64,000 nucleotides of DNA from a marine gamma proteobacterium HTCC2080 (GTDB taxonomy: Bacteria > Pseudomonadota > Gammaproteobacteria > Pseudomonadales > Halieaceae). Made by a program: the position numbers and the translations under genes. The stretch is taken from NCBI GenBank assembly GCA_000169115.1, contig AAVV01000009.1, positions 1-64,000 of the forward strand, written 5' to 3'. A model generated the notes under the pieces. It had not been told where the DNA came from and made no database searches. It saw nothing but the letters and a program-made list of their open reading frames with translations. Positions 35,058 through 44,313 of the stretch are shown here, piece after piece. Each line of letters opens with the position of its first letter. The first letter of the stretch is position 1.

Positions 35058-36674
35058 TCAAACTTCTTGAATTTTTCTGGAAGGTGAGACGCCATGACGA
35101 TCTCGCCACATAGCGGTCAATAGCGACAGCATCATCAAAAACATGACGCCAGAGAAGGGCAGCGCGCCAATTATCATTACTGAGCGCAGCGCATCTAGGC
35201 CCCCAGCTAGTAACAATGTGATGATGATTAGCCCCAAAAGCAAACTCCAGAGCACAATATGTGGGGAGGCGTGCTCCTGCTCGACACCCCCAGATACGAT
35301 GGTATTTACCACCAATACTGCAGAATCTGCTGATGTAATAAGGTAGGTCAGTAAGAGCACCACGCACAAACAGGCCACTGGGAATACCCAGGCTGATTGG
35401 AACAGTACATCGACCGTTGCGAACAATTGCGCCGACAAATCGGCATTTATAATGGCGCCTTGGGCAACCCCTGACAGCTCCAAATCTAGTGCGGTACCGC
35501 CGATAATACATAGCCAGGCAAAACACATAAGCGACGGCATGATAATAGCGCCCACGGCATACTCACGCAGGGTTCGCCCTCGGGAAACTCTGGCGAGAAA
35601 CAGGCCAACAAATGGGGTGAAGGCGATCCACCACGCCCAATAAAATATGGTCCAATTTGATTGCCATTGTGCCAGTGCCAGATCTTTTTGAGTCGAGCTA
35701 TCAGACCAGATTGTTGATGACATTGCGGGCAATGCGGCGAGATAGTCTAAGATGCCTTGCACGAAAACTTCACCTGCAAATAAAGTCGCTCCGAATACTA
35801 AAAATATCAGTAGGAGAACCCACGAGAGCACCATATTAAGATTGGAAAGCCACTTAATACCGCGACCTAAGCCTGATAGGGCTGACATCATAGCGGCCAA
35901 GACAATAATGCCAACGGCCGCAGCTAAGGCCAGTTTAGTTGGCTGATTCTCCTCAATGAGCCAGGCCCAATGGGTAATGTGATGGGCCCCAAAGGCCAGT
36001 TGCGTTACCCCGTAGCCGATAGTGACGGCAATACCAATCAGGGTCGCAAGGATGGCTGCGGTATCAACAAAAGCGCCGACAACAGTGCTGCTGCGTTGAC
36101 CTAACATTGCGCTAAAGGGTGAGCGTATCGTTAGAGGCATACCTCGACGATAGGAAAAATAGGCTAGTGACAGCCCGACAACGGCGTAACAGGCCCAAGG
36201 TGTTAGGCCGTAGTGCAACAATGTCCATTTATAAGCGGGGCCGACGTTGCTTGCTGTATACGCCTCGGCGTGACCCATGATGACGTCGGGGTTGTTACCA
36301 AAGTGATAAAGGGGTTCTGCCGTTGAGTAAGTAAGCATGCCTACGCCAATTCCTGCCCCAAACATCATTGAGAACCAGGCGAATCGACTAAACTCCGGCC
36401 GGGTGTCTGGCATTCCCAAGCGCTGGGATCCAGTTCCGGGCAACACGGCTAAAACAAGACAGAGGATCGTAAATAGGGCGGTTGCACCGATATACCACCC
36501 CCCGAAATATTCCACGGTGGCAGCCTGAACAACAAGTAGCATGTCAGCTGCATTGGGGGTTGTCGCTGTCCACAGCACTAAAAGCACAATAATCAATTTC
36601 ACCGAGATGGCTATGCCGCGGTTGTAGCCTCGATAAAATCCAGCTACTTCGACCTGGGTTACTGGCTCAGACAT
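35058..36674 (-). CDS. BCCT family betaine/carnitine/choline transporter
   Basis: 538 aa with twelve predicted membrane helices. The glycine-rich helix segment MMFGAGIGVG (103-112) and the Trp box WTIFYWAWWIAF (341-352), followed by FVGLFLARVSRGRTLRE, are the defining BCCT features. It imports quaternary ammonium compounds such as glycine betaine, choline, carnitine or DMSP, by sodium or proton symport. Which one is not evident. No long C-terminal osmosensing tail is present, so nutrient uptake rather than osmoprotection is favoured (inference). AAGGAG precedes the ATG. Confidence 0.95.
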   Translation of the reverse strand: MSEPVTQVEVAGFYRGYNRGIAISVKLIIVLLVLWTATTPNAADMLLVVQAATVEYFGGWYIGATALFTILCLVLAVLPGTGSQRLGMPDTRPEFSRFAWFSMMFGAGIGVGMLTYSTAEPLYHFGNNPDVIMGHAEAYTASNVGPAYKWTLLHYGLTPWACYAVVGLSLAYFSYRRGMPLTIRSPFSAMLGQRSSTVVGAFVDTAAILATLIGIAVTIGYGVTQLAFGAHHITHWAWLIEENQPTKLALAAAVGIIVLAAMMSALSGLGRGIKWLSNLNMVLSWVLLLIFLVFGATLFAGEVFVQGILDYLAALPAMSSTIWSDSSTQKDLALAQWQSNWTIFYWAWWIAFTPFVGLFLARVSRGRTLREYAVGAIIMPSLMCFAWLCIIGGTALDLELSGVAQGAIINADLSAQLFATVDVLFQSAWVFPVACLCVVLLLTYLITSADSAVLVVNTIVSGGVEQEHASPHIVLWSLLLGLIIITLLLAGGLDALRSVMIIGALPFSGVMFLMMLSLLTAMWRDRHGVSPSRKIQEV

Positions 36675-37000
36675 TTCTTTTAGTCTCCTTTAACCATACA
36701 TAACGCGTTGATGGGCACATCGTCAGTGTATGCATTGCGATAGTCCCTAACCCTTTTTATCGTTATACAGCTGGGTCTTTGAGGTTTTCTGCCGTGATGT
36801 AAGCTATCAGACCCTTCCCAGATTGACAGTAGTGAAGTAAAAAAATTGGCTTTCATTATCCGCGATACGATTCGAAAGCTCGCCTGATCGTTTCAAAAAC
36901 GCTTTGCTTACGTCCTGTCGGAGGTTAATTTAAGGTGTCGTTTTACTGCACGTATCGCCGTCGTATCGGTGACTTGTAATCGGGATAGGATGAACTGGGA
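36675..37000. other. 326-base gap between BCCT gene and M24 peptidase gene
   Basis: Divergent promoter region. No gene or convincing repeat was found. Both flanking genes read outwards, so their promoters should lie here; I could not pick a specific -35/-10 pair with confidence. Confidence 0.5.
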
Positions 37001-38335
37001 GTGTTGGGCGTGTTGCGAGTATTGATTGCTATCTTTTTCACCGCCGCATGTCTGCCTAGTGTTTATGCGCAACCGGCGGTAGCACCCTTTGCCCAGCGAC
37101 CTGCTATTGAAAACAGTTTACTGGCTGAACGACTCGATGAACTGCTTCCTGAGTTAATGCGAGAGCAAAATATTGACCTTTGGATTGTCGTCGCCAGAGA
37201 GTACAACGATGACCCTACATTTTTGTCTCTCGTACCCAAGCCACGATTTACAGCACGTAGAACGACAATGCTGCTATTTCATGATCGAGGAATCGAGCAA
37301 GGCGTCGAGCGTCTCACGATTAGCCGGTATCCGCTGGGTGAGCTCTATGAGCCGGCTTGGCAAGGCGGGGATCTGGATGCCCAATGGCGGCGCCTAGCGG
37401 AGTTGGTTGAGGCTCGAAACCCTAAAAAAATTGCCGTCAACGTGAGCGACACTTGGCCCGTTGCTGATGGTTTGAGTCACGGGTTGTTCTTAAAACTTGA
37501 GAAAGCGCTGGGAGAGGACCTATCACAGCGTTTGGTTTCCTCTGAAAACCTCGTTGTGCGCTGGCTGGAGACACGAACCGCTGCTGAAGTTGAGGTATGG
37601 CAGCGGGCTGTGGCCATTGCACGAAGTACAATTGCCGAGGCCTTCAGCGAGCGGGTTATTACCCCCGGGGTGACCACGCTCGGAGAGGTAGCTTGGTTCA
37701 TTCGCGAGCGCTTTGAGACGGCTGGCCTTGCGCCATGGTTTCATCCAGATGTTAATCGGCAATGGCAGGGGGCAGACTACGGCAGTGTCGAATTTTTAGG
37801 TGGGGGTTACGCTCAAACTATAATTCGCCGCGGCGATTTGCTGCATACAGATGTTGGGCTTTGTTACCTTGGTTTGTGCACTGACACTCAGGAAATGGGC
37901 TACGTTTTGAGGCTCGATGAAACAGCACCTCCGAGAGGACTCACTCGGGCCATGGCGATCGGCAACGAGTGGCAAGATGTTCTCACATCACAGTTTAAAG
38001 CTGGGCGCAGTGGTAACGAGATTTTAGCTGAGGCACAAGGGCTACTCGAGGATAAAAAAATCGCCCATGCCATCTATACCCATCCATTAGGAGTCTTCGG
38101 ACACGCCCCTGGGCCAACCATTGGTATGTGGGATAACCAAGGACCAACTCCCGGGCGAGGCGATTGGCTTCTCTATCCCATGACCGGCTACGCTATTGAG
38201 GGTCGTGTCACGGTAAACATTCCAGAATGGAACAATGAATCCGTGCAGATGAAGCTGGAGCAAAGTGCTATTTATGACGGCGAGGTGGTGCGCTATTTAT
38301 CGGGTCGACAGACGCATTTACATGTAGTCAGATAA
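37001..38335 (+). CDS. M24 family metallopeptidase (Xaa-Pro peptidase-like), exported
   Basis: 444 aa with a signal peptide (MLGVLRVLIAIFFTAACLPS, cleavage near VYA/Q). A creatinase-type N-terminal domain is followed by the pita-bread domain. Metal ligands appear in LLHTDVGL and LGLCTDTQEMG (two Asp), THPLGVFGHAPGP (His) and two C-terminal Glu (AIEGRVTVN and KLEQSAI). Periplasmic or surface-exposed dipeptidase/aminopeptidase acting on Xaa-Pro bonds is inferred. Start is GTG at 37001 with AGGAT nine bases upstream; GTG at 37010 is possible. Confidence 0.88.
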   Translation: MLGVLRVLIAIFFTAACLPSVYAQPAVAPFAQRPAIENSLLAERLDELLPELMREQNIDLWIVVAREYNDDPTFLSLVPKPRFTARRTTMLLFHDRGIEQGVERLTISRYPLGELYEPAWQGGDLDAQWRRLAELVEARNPKKIAVNVSDTWPVADGLSHGLFLKLEKALGEDLSQRLVSSENLVVRWLETRTAAEVEVWQRAVAIARSTIAEAFSERVITPGVTTLGEVAWFIRERFETAGLAPWFHPDVNRQWQGADYGSVEFLGGGYAQTIIRRGDLLHTDVGLCYLGLCTDTQEMGYVLRLDETAPPRGLTRAMAIGNEWQDVLTSQFKAGRSGNEILAEAQGLLEDKKIAHAIYTHPLGVFGHAPGPTIGMWDNQGPTPGRGDWLLYPMTGYAIEGRVTVNIPEWNNESVQMKLEQSAIYDGEVVRYLSGRQTHLHVVR

Positions 38336-38652
38336 ATTTCTCGTCTGGCTTCCGTATAGGTTGTCCCGGTTTACGCAGCCCTGCATGAAAAAGGCGGGTT
38401 AATGGCCGATGATTTGGCGAGGGGGCGAATGCCAAACTTCGGGAAAATTTCAGCAGAAAAATAACTGGCCCTGTCCGACAGCACCGTTGAATGCGCTTCG
38501 TTTCGCTGAGTCTCTTACTGGAGTCACGGGAGATCTGTTTTTTGGCGTTATACTCGAAAACGATTGCGTACTTGTGACCAAGGGTTTGTTCAAGACACAA
38601 CATCCCACAAAGCAAAGCTGCACAGGTCAAAGAAGAAATAGGAGCTAAAGCC
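38336..38652. other. 317-base gap between M24 peptidase and sulfatase 2
   Basis: I see no gene with coding character in this stretch; short frames on either strand lack ribosome sites and family signatures. The 3' end holds the ribosome site (GGAGC) of the sulfatase at 38653. Confidence 0.5.
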
Positions 38653-40053
38653 ATGTCCATACGATTCTTCAAGGCGTTTTTTCTGATCGCTTTCATTCCC
38701 TTCAGTGTGTCTATTTCGGCAGAAAAACCAGCTAATGTCGTTCTAGTGCTGATGGATAATTTTGGCTACGGAGAAATTGGCGTGTACGGCGGTGGTGTGA
38801 TGCGAGGAGCTCCAACTCCGCGCATCGACAGCATTGCGAAGGAAGGGTTGCAGCTGACCAATTTCAACGTAGAGGCAGAGTGTACGCCTTCTCGTTCGGC
38901 GCTAATGACGGGTCGATATGGCATTAGAACTCGGCAGCGAGCCAACCAGCCACCTAGAGGAGTTTGGTATGGCATTACTAAATGGGAAGTCACCCTTGCT
39001 GAGCTGCTGTCGGATGCGGGTTATGCGACGGGAATTTTTGGTAAATGGCATCTTGGTGATACCGAAGGCCGTTATCCCACCGATCAAGGGTTTGATGAGT
39101 GGATAGGTCTACCCCGTTCGTCTGATCGGGCGTTTTGGCCTGACAGCAACAGCTTTCAACCCAACAGCCATCCAAGCGCTAAATTTACCCATGTGATGTC
39201 CGCCTCCAAAGGTGAGCAACCCGTGGAGGGTGCTGTTTACGACCGAGCAAAAAGGGCCATTATTGATCGTGAGATTACGGATCAAGCGATAGATTTCATG
39301 ACGCGAATGTCGGGTAAAGGCAAGCCATTCTTCGCTTACCTACCCTATACACAGACCCACGAACCTGTAGACCCCCATCCTGACTTTTATGGCAGTACCG
39401 GTAATGGCAGCTTTGCCGATGTATTGGCGCAGACCGATGTCTACGTGGGTGAATTGCTCGACACGGTTGAAAGCTTGGGAATTCGGGAGGACACCATCTT
39501 CATTTTCACCTCGGATAACGGTCGCGAGGGGGTTCCACGCTCTTTTGGTTTTACCGGCCCATGGCGTAGCGGCATGTTTTCTCCCTATGAGGGTTCATTG
39601 CGTGTGCCATTTTTAGTGCGTTGGCCCGGCAAGATTCCCCCTGGACGAGTCAGTAATGAAATCGTGCATCAAATGGATGTGTTCTCAACGGTGGCAAGTT
39701 TTACCGGTGTGGATATACCCACAGATCGAGTTATCGACGGCGTTGATCAATCCAATTTCTTTAGGGGAAAAACCGAGAAATCTGCGCGAGATTCTTTGGT
39801 GATTTATATCGGAAACACCCTGTTTGGTGCGAAGTGGCGTAACTGGAAAATTTTGTTGCGGGAAATGGATGAAGATGGGTATGGCATAAAAGAAATGGCG
39901 TATCCGTCGGTTTACAACCTTATTGTGGACCCCAAAGAAGAAGTTCCTGAGCTCAACTATCTCAACGATACCTGGGTGGATTTCCCGCTGTATCAGGTCA
40001 TTGAAGATCACGAACTTTCACTAGAAAATGATCCCGGCGCCCCAGGCCCTTAA
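38653..40053 (+). CDS. Secreted sulfatase, CTPSR active site
   Basis: 466 aa with a signal peptide (MSIRFFKAFFLIAFIPFSVS, cleavage near SISA/E). The formylglycine motif is C77-TPSR, followed by SALMTGRYGIRT, GKWHLGD, and FTSDNGREG. At the first metal motif the usual Asp-Asp reads Asp-Asn (MDNFGYGEIG, 34-43), a variant found in part of family S1. It differs in motif and length from the sulfatase at 5.9 kb and is not a recent duplicate. Substrate unknown; periplasmic sulfate-ester hydrolysis inferred. GGAGC lies before the ATG. Confidence 0.92.
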   Translation: MSIRFFKAFFLIAFIPFSVSISAEKPANVVLVLMDNFGYGEIGVYGGGVMRGAPTPRIDSIAKEGLQLTNFNVEAECTPSRSALMTGRYGIRTRQRANQPPRGVWYGITKWEVTLAELLSDAGYATGIFGKWHLGDTEGRYPTDQGFDEWIGLPRSSDRAFWPDSNSFQPNSHPSAKFTHVMSASKGEQPVEGAVYDRAKRAIIDREITDQAIDFMTRMSGKGKPFFAYLPYTQTHEPVDPHPDFYGSTGNGSFADVLAQTDVYVGELLDTVESLGIREDTIFIFTSDNGREGVPRSFGFTGPWRSGMFSPYEGSLRVPFLVRWPGKIPPGRVSNEIVHQMDVFSTVASFTGVDIPTDRVIDGVDQSNFFRGKTEKSARDSLVIYIGNTLFGAKWRNWKILLREMDEDGYGIKEMAYPSVYNLIVDPKEEVPELNYLNDTWVDFPLYQVIEDHELSLENDPGAPGP

Positions 40054-40116
40054 CAGCTTGCGGCGACTACAATTAAAGAATGAAAACTTGGTGAGTGTGA
40101 CAAAAGTGGGAGCTGA

Positions 40117-40701
40117 ATGATGACGCAGGGTCGTGTTGTTAGTGTGCATGTCGGTGCGACAGGTACCTTGGATAAGGAAGCCGATCAGGCTTTAGAAATG
40201 GCCCTTGATGGTATTGTCGGCGACCGCCACCGAGGAGCAACGCGCAAGGCGTGGGCGACCGGCGATAAGCAGGTCGGCGGCACGGTGCGGCGTAATGAGC
40301 GGCAGTGGTCGGCGATTGCCCATGAAGACGTCGAGAAAATTTCAGCGGCGATGTCCCTCGCCCAGCCCCTTACTGCAGGTGCTATTGCGGTAAATCTGTG
40401 TATTGAAGGTATTCCCGACTTTTCACGCTTGCCCCGGGGAACAACGCTTAGTTTTGAGTCCGGGGTGGTACTGATGGTCGAGGAGTACAACCCTCCCTGC
40501 GGAGATATGGCTCTCCACGTTTCAGAAAACAACGTAACGACGTCGGGAGAATCGCCCGCGCCACCCGCTTTCTCTGAGGCGGCAAAATTTTGCCGAGGAC
40601 TTGTGGGAGTTGTCGAAGTACCCGGTCTTATTCGCCCGGGTGATCAGGTGACGGTCGAATCAGAGCCGTTACCCAAATGGCTTCGGACCCAGGCCGAATG
40701 A
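40117..40701 (+). CDS. MOSC domain-containing protein
   Basis: 194 aa beta-barrel protein. GIVGDRHRG (32-40) and the conserved cysteine in NPPCGDM (C128) are MOSC hallmarks; C128 corresponds to the Cys that binds molybdenum cofactor sulfur or persulfide in MOCOS, YiiM and YcbX. Members are sulfur carriers or mARC/YiiM-like reductase components. Its stop overlaps the start of the following FAD oxidoreductase (ATGA at 40698-40701), so the two are coupled. That link suggests an oxidoreductase partnership, not a known one. Confidence 0.9.
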   Translation: MMTQGRVVSVHVGATGTLDKEADQALEMALDGIVGDRHRGATRKAWATGDKQVGGTVRRNERQWSAIAHEDVEKISAAMSLAQPLTAGAIAVNLCIEGIPDFSRLPRGTTLSFESGVVLMVEEYNPPCGDMALHVSENNVTTSGESPAPPAFSEAAKFCRGLVGVVEVPGLIRPGDQVTVESEPLPKWLRTQAE

Positions 40702-42287
40702 CCGCATACGATACGATCATTATTGGTGGTGGCCACAACGGGTTAACAACGGCGGCCTATCTGGCAAGGGCTGGGCAGCGAGTGTGTGTTTTAGAGCGGC
40801 GGCCAGTTGTTGGTGGTGCCGCCGTCACTGAAGAGTTTCACCCGGGCTACCGAAATTCTGTATTTTCTTATGTGGTGAGTTTACTCCGGCCGGAGGTGGT
40901 GAAGGATTTAGAGCTTGAGCGCTATGGCTATCAACCTATACCCCTCGATAATTCACTCTACCTCGATTCAATAGGCGAATATCTGCTATTAACAGGTGAT
41001 GAAGCGCATGATCGTGCCCAGTTTGCGAAGTTCTCCTCGACTGACTATGAGGCCTACTTGGCATTTGAGGAGGTTGTTGACCAAGTAGGTGGGTTGCTAG
41101 CAAAGCAATGGCTTAAAGAACCGCCGCGATTGGGTGATCAGGGCGTCAGCGACCTTATTAGCATGCTTAAATTAGGGGTCGATGTTTTTCGCCTCGATGC
41201 GGAGTCGCGCTGGCGACTGATGCAGTTTTTTATTGGTGCCCCTGAAACGATTATTGATCGATGGTTTGAAAGCCCAAAAGTGAAAGCAATGGTCGCCGCG
41301 CATATTATGCCGGCTAACTATGCACCCCTTAGCCAACCCGGGGCGAGTCTCGCCATGTTGCACCATGCTGTGGGGGAAATTGCGGGGCGCAAGGGTGCTT
41401 GGGGTTTGGTCAAAGGCGGCATGGGTAGCATTACTCAAGCGATGGCGCAGTCGGGTCAGGCTCATGGCGTGGAAATTAGAACCGACGCTTCGGTTGCTCG
41501 CATTAACGTCGATGGAGGGCGTGTTTGCGGGGTGACGCTGGAGAGTGGTGAGGTTATTCGTGCACCGACGGTTGCCGCCAACACTGACCCTAAGCGAACT
41601 TTTCTCAAGCTGCTAGGCGCGGAACATTTACCGGCCTCATTCGCCAGGGATATCGGCGCTTTTCGGCAGGAGTCCGCGTCCTTAAGGATGAATCTGGCGC
41701 TTTCTGAGCTCCCCCATTTTGCTGCTTTACCCGGGGGTGGACAGCTAGGTCCCCATCACAGGGCAAGCATTACCCTGATTGAAAGTGCGGCGCATCTTAA
41801 CGAAGCATTTCATAGTGCCCGCAGTGGAGTACCCGCCAATCCGCCAATCATTGAGGCGATTATTCCCAGTACGATTGATCCTGACCTCGTGGATAAACCG
41901 GGCCACCACGTCATGAGCTTGCTGTGCAAATACATGCCTTACACCCTGAGTGACGGGCAATCATGGGACGATCGTAAGCCCGCAGTTGTTGCACAAATTC
42001 TGGATTATCTTGAAAGGTTTATACCTGATGTCACGCGCATTCTAGTGGGTCATCAGTGCATGACGCCTTTAGATTTGGAGCGCGTACTAGGACTGACTGG
42101 GGGCGATATTTGTCACGGTCGATTAGAACCTGATCAACTGTTCAATATGCGGCCCCACCCCGATGCGGCCCAGTATGCAACGCCGGTTCCGGGACTTTAC
42201 CTTTGTGGTTCTGGGGCGCATCCGGGGGGCGGTGTGACTGGCGCTCCGGGGCATAACGCCGCGCAGCGCATTCTTCGGGACCTCTAA
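40698..42287 (+). CDS. PYROXD2/CrtI-like FAD oxidoreductase (copy 1)
   Basis: 529 aa from the ATG at 40698, overlapping the MOSC stop. FAD-binding Rossmann IIIGGGHNGLTTAAYLARAG (GGGHNG 10-15), then VLERRPVVGGAAVTEE, and a C-terminal FAD motif LCGSGAHPGGGVTGAPGHNA. This pattern belongs to the phytoene-desaturase-like branch typified by PYROXD2, whose bacterial members have no firmly known substrate. Cytosolic; no signal peptide. Two further paralogues lie at 53.4-56.5 kb. Same motif order in all three indicates shared descent. Confidence 0.9.
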   Translation: MTAYDTIIIGGGHNGLTTAAYLARAGQRVCVLERRPVVGGAAVTEEFHPGYRNSVFSYVVSLLRPEVVKDLELERYGYQPIPLDNSLYLDSIGEYLLLTGDEAHDRAQFAKFSSTDYEAYLAFEEVVDQVGGLLAKQWLKEPPRLGDQGVSDLISMLKLGVDVFRLDAESRWRLMQFFIGAPETIIDRWFESPKVKAMVAAHIMPANYAPLSQPGASLAMLHHAVGEIAGRKGAWGLVKGGMGSITQAMAQSGQAHGVEIRTDASVARINVDGGRVCGVTLESGEVIRAPTVAANTDPKRTFLKLLGAEHLPASFARDIGAFRQESASLRMNLALSELPHFAALPGGGQLGPHHRASITLIESAAHLNEAFHSARSGVPANPPIIEAIIPSTIDPDLVDKPGHHVMSLLCKYMPYTLSDGQSWDDRKPAVVAQILDYLERFIPDVTRILVGHQCMTPLDLERVLGLTGGDICHGRLEPDQLFNMRPHPDAAQYATPVPGLYLCGSGAHPGGGVTGAPGHNAAQRILRDL

Positions 42288-42419
42288 TGTTGTGACGTCT
42301 AAATTTTCACGACCTTGGTTAAAACACCGATATAGGTAGTAGAGCCAGGCAAGCGCAGCGACACAAAAATATCCTCGCAACACCCTATTTGAGTTGGTTG
42401 CTCAGGGATGGATGTGACT

Positions 42420-44186
42420 TTACTGTGGCGCGCTGACTCTTGGTGTGTAGCGGTGGCGTATGACATGCCATGCCAGTATCCCCAAGGGTATATGCAGCAC
42501 CGCAGGACCCAAGGCGAACCAGGGCTCCAGCCGCTCCCAATTTAAGGCGCCACCAGAGTGTAAAAACCCCGCCGCAGTTTGATAAGGCCTGACGTAGTAA
42601 TGCAATAACAGCCAAGGCATTGTTAATCCATAACCAACGAGTAGCACAGGGGCCAGAAGGGTTATCCGTGTCTCTTGCACACTAAGATCTTCGATGGGCG
42701 TTGTGTGCAATTTGGTGCGGTATGCGACTTCTGATACCGAAGGGGACTGTCCTCGTGAGCCCATCCAGACCCCTATTAGCGCCGCAACAATACCCAGCAA
42801 GGCCGGCTCAAAATAGCTGGGGAGACTGATCAACCCTAAGTAGTTAAGTCCCGCGGGGATAATATTTCCTGCGAGGCCCGACAGCATGCCCCAGCGGGCG
42901 CCCCGCGCCGTTATAGATCGATTCCAGATACTGAGCAGTCCAACGGGGCCCCAGCTTGAGGCGAATACCGTGCCAATGAAAATAGTTATCCAAAATACGT
43001 TGGGTGGTATCAAGATACTGAACACTAAAACGATGACACTAACCGCACCCATTGCCATGCGGGTGACGCCTAGGCTTGTGGTCTGTCGAGCGGGCATGAG
43101 GTCACGACTGACACTAAAACCTACTAGCGAGAGAAACGTGGAGGCTGAGGAGAGCGCTGCGGCGACGATACCTGCAACCAGTAATGCACCGAGAAAAGAG
43201 GGCACGAGATGCGTTGCAGCCCAAATCAATACGGTTTCCACAGGATCTATATTTGGGTTGGCCAGATTGATAAATCCGCCAATCCCATAAATAAGAATTT
43301 GCAGAAAAATCACTACAACGCATGTGTAAATCGAGGCGCGTAACACCACATGCTCGCTTTTCGCCATAAGGTGGCGACTGGACTGCCACGGACTAACGGC
43401 ATAGACCAAGCTCCAAGAAAGATCGATAACCACAAACCAAATTAAGAAGTCGATGGGAGTGAGCCAGCTGGTTCCTTCACCAATAATTCCATGCCAACTT
43501 GTCAGACCGGGTTTTACATCTTGTCGAGTTAAGTCTTCTATAGCCTGCTGAATGCCGCCAAATTCATCGAGAAGGTATCCCGCAAAAAAAAGCGTGGCAC
43601 CGGTGAACAGTAAAAACATTAGGGTGTCGGAAAGGATCACGCCCCGTGATCCGGCATAAAGGGTAAAGATTGAGTAGCTCAACCAGGCAATAGCGACCGC
43701 AGCGACGTAACTGATGTCGGTTAATTCAGCAATTAGCAGTGCCGCCCCCTGTGTAACGACTAGCAGATAGCCGCCTAAACCTATAATTACAGTTAGGCCC
43801 GCAATTCGCTGTACACCCGGATCGGCAAAGCGCTCGCCGAAGAAAGCTGCGACCGTGGTGGTTTTACTGCGTCGTAGATAGGTACCGAAAAAAAGCGCAC
43901 CGTAGATATAACCGGTCACCGTGATACCTGGCAGCAACAAATAGGGTCCTAGTTGCCCCTCATAGGTGAAGCCGGCTTCACCCATAAAGACCGTGGTACT
44001 CATGAGGCTCGCGACCAATGTTCCAACGATAAGCAGCGTCGGAGCCTGACGTCCCGCAACAAAGTAATCATCGAGGTTTTTAACTTTACGACCTGCGTAA
44101 TTACCAACAGCAATAAAGATCAGAACGCTGATGGCAATGGTGATCGTAAAAAGATTCACAGGGCTAGATTCCCGGCTTGTGGACAT
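42420..44186 (-). CDS. Sodium:solute symporter family (SSS) transporter
   Basis: 588 aa with about thirteen to fourteen membrane helices. SSS features: NLDDYFVAGRQAPTLLIVGT near the N-terminus, GEAGFTYEGQ, the sodium-site AALSSASTFLSLVG helix, and a long C-terminal extension with two further helices. These transporters import organic acids, amino acids, betaines or sugars with Na+. It follows the malonyl-CoA synthetase and decarboxylase genes on the same strand 127 bases downstream, so a dicarboxylate such as malonate is one candidate solute (inference). Ends opposite the PYROXD2-like gene. Confidence 0.92.
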   Translation of the reverse strand: MSTSRESSPVNLFTITIAISVLIFIAVGNYAGRKVKNLDDYFVAGRQAPTLLIVGTLVASLMSTTVFMGEAGFTYEGQLGPYLLLPGITVTGYIYGALFFGTYLRRSKTTTVAAFFGERFADPGVQRIAGLTVIIGLGGYLLVVTQGAALLIAELTDISYVAAVAIAWLSYSIFTLYAGSRGVILSDTLMFLLFTGATLFFAGYLLDEFGGIQQAIEDLTRQDVKPGLTSWHGIIGEGTSWLTPIDFLIWFVVIDLSWSLVYAVSPWQSSRHLMAKSEHVVLRASIYTCVVVIFLQILIYGIGGFINLANPNIDPVETVLIWAATHLVPSFLGALLVAGIVAAALSSASTFLSLVGFSVSRDLMPARQTTSLGVTRMAMGAVSVIVLVFSILIPPNVFWITIFIGTVFASSWGPVGLLSIWNRSITARGARWGMLSGLAGNIIPAGLNYLGLISLPSYFEPALLGIVAALIGVWMGSRGQSPSVSEVAYRTKLHTTPIEDLSVQETRITLLAPVLLVGYGLTMPWLLLHYYVRPYQTAAGFLHSGGALNWERLEPWFALGPAVLHIPLGILAWHVIRHRYTPRVSAPQ

Positions 44187-44313
44187 AGGTGAATGACAAG
44201 TGAGTCTTCAGCTAAGATCGTCAACAATATGTCGGCTCCTTGTTTTGACGGGCTTTGAGGCGCCTTGTGCGAGAGTGCCGTCATAGGCAGCCCGCAACAA
44301 TGCACATCAAGGT

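Noticed and set aside
35029-35526. 165-codon minus-strand frame inside the BCCT gene
   Set aside because: Shadow of the BCCT transporter in another frame.
38328-38696. 122-codon minus-strand frame and a 79-codon plus-strand frame before sulfatase 2
   Set aside because: They cover one gap on both strands, overlap the sulfatase start, and have no recognisable domain or ribosome site.
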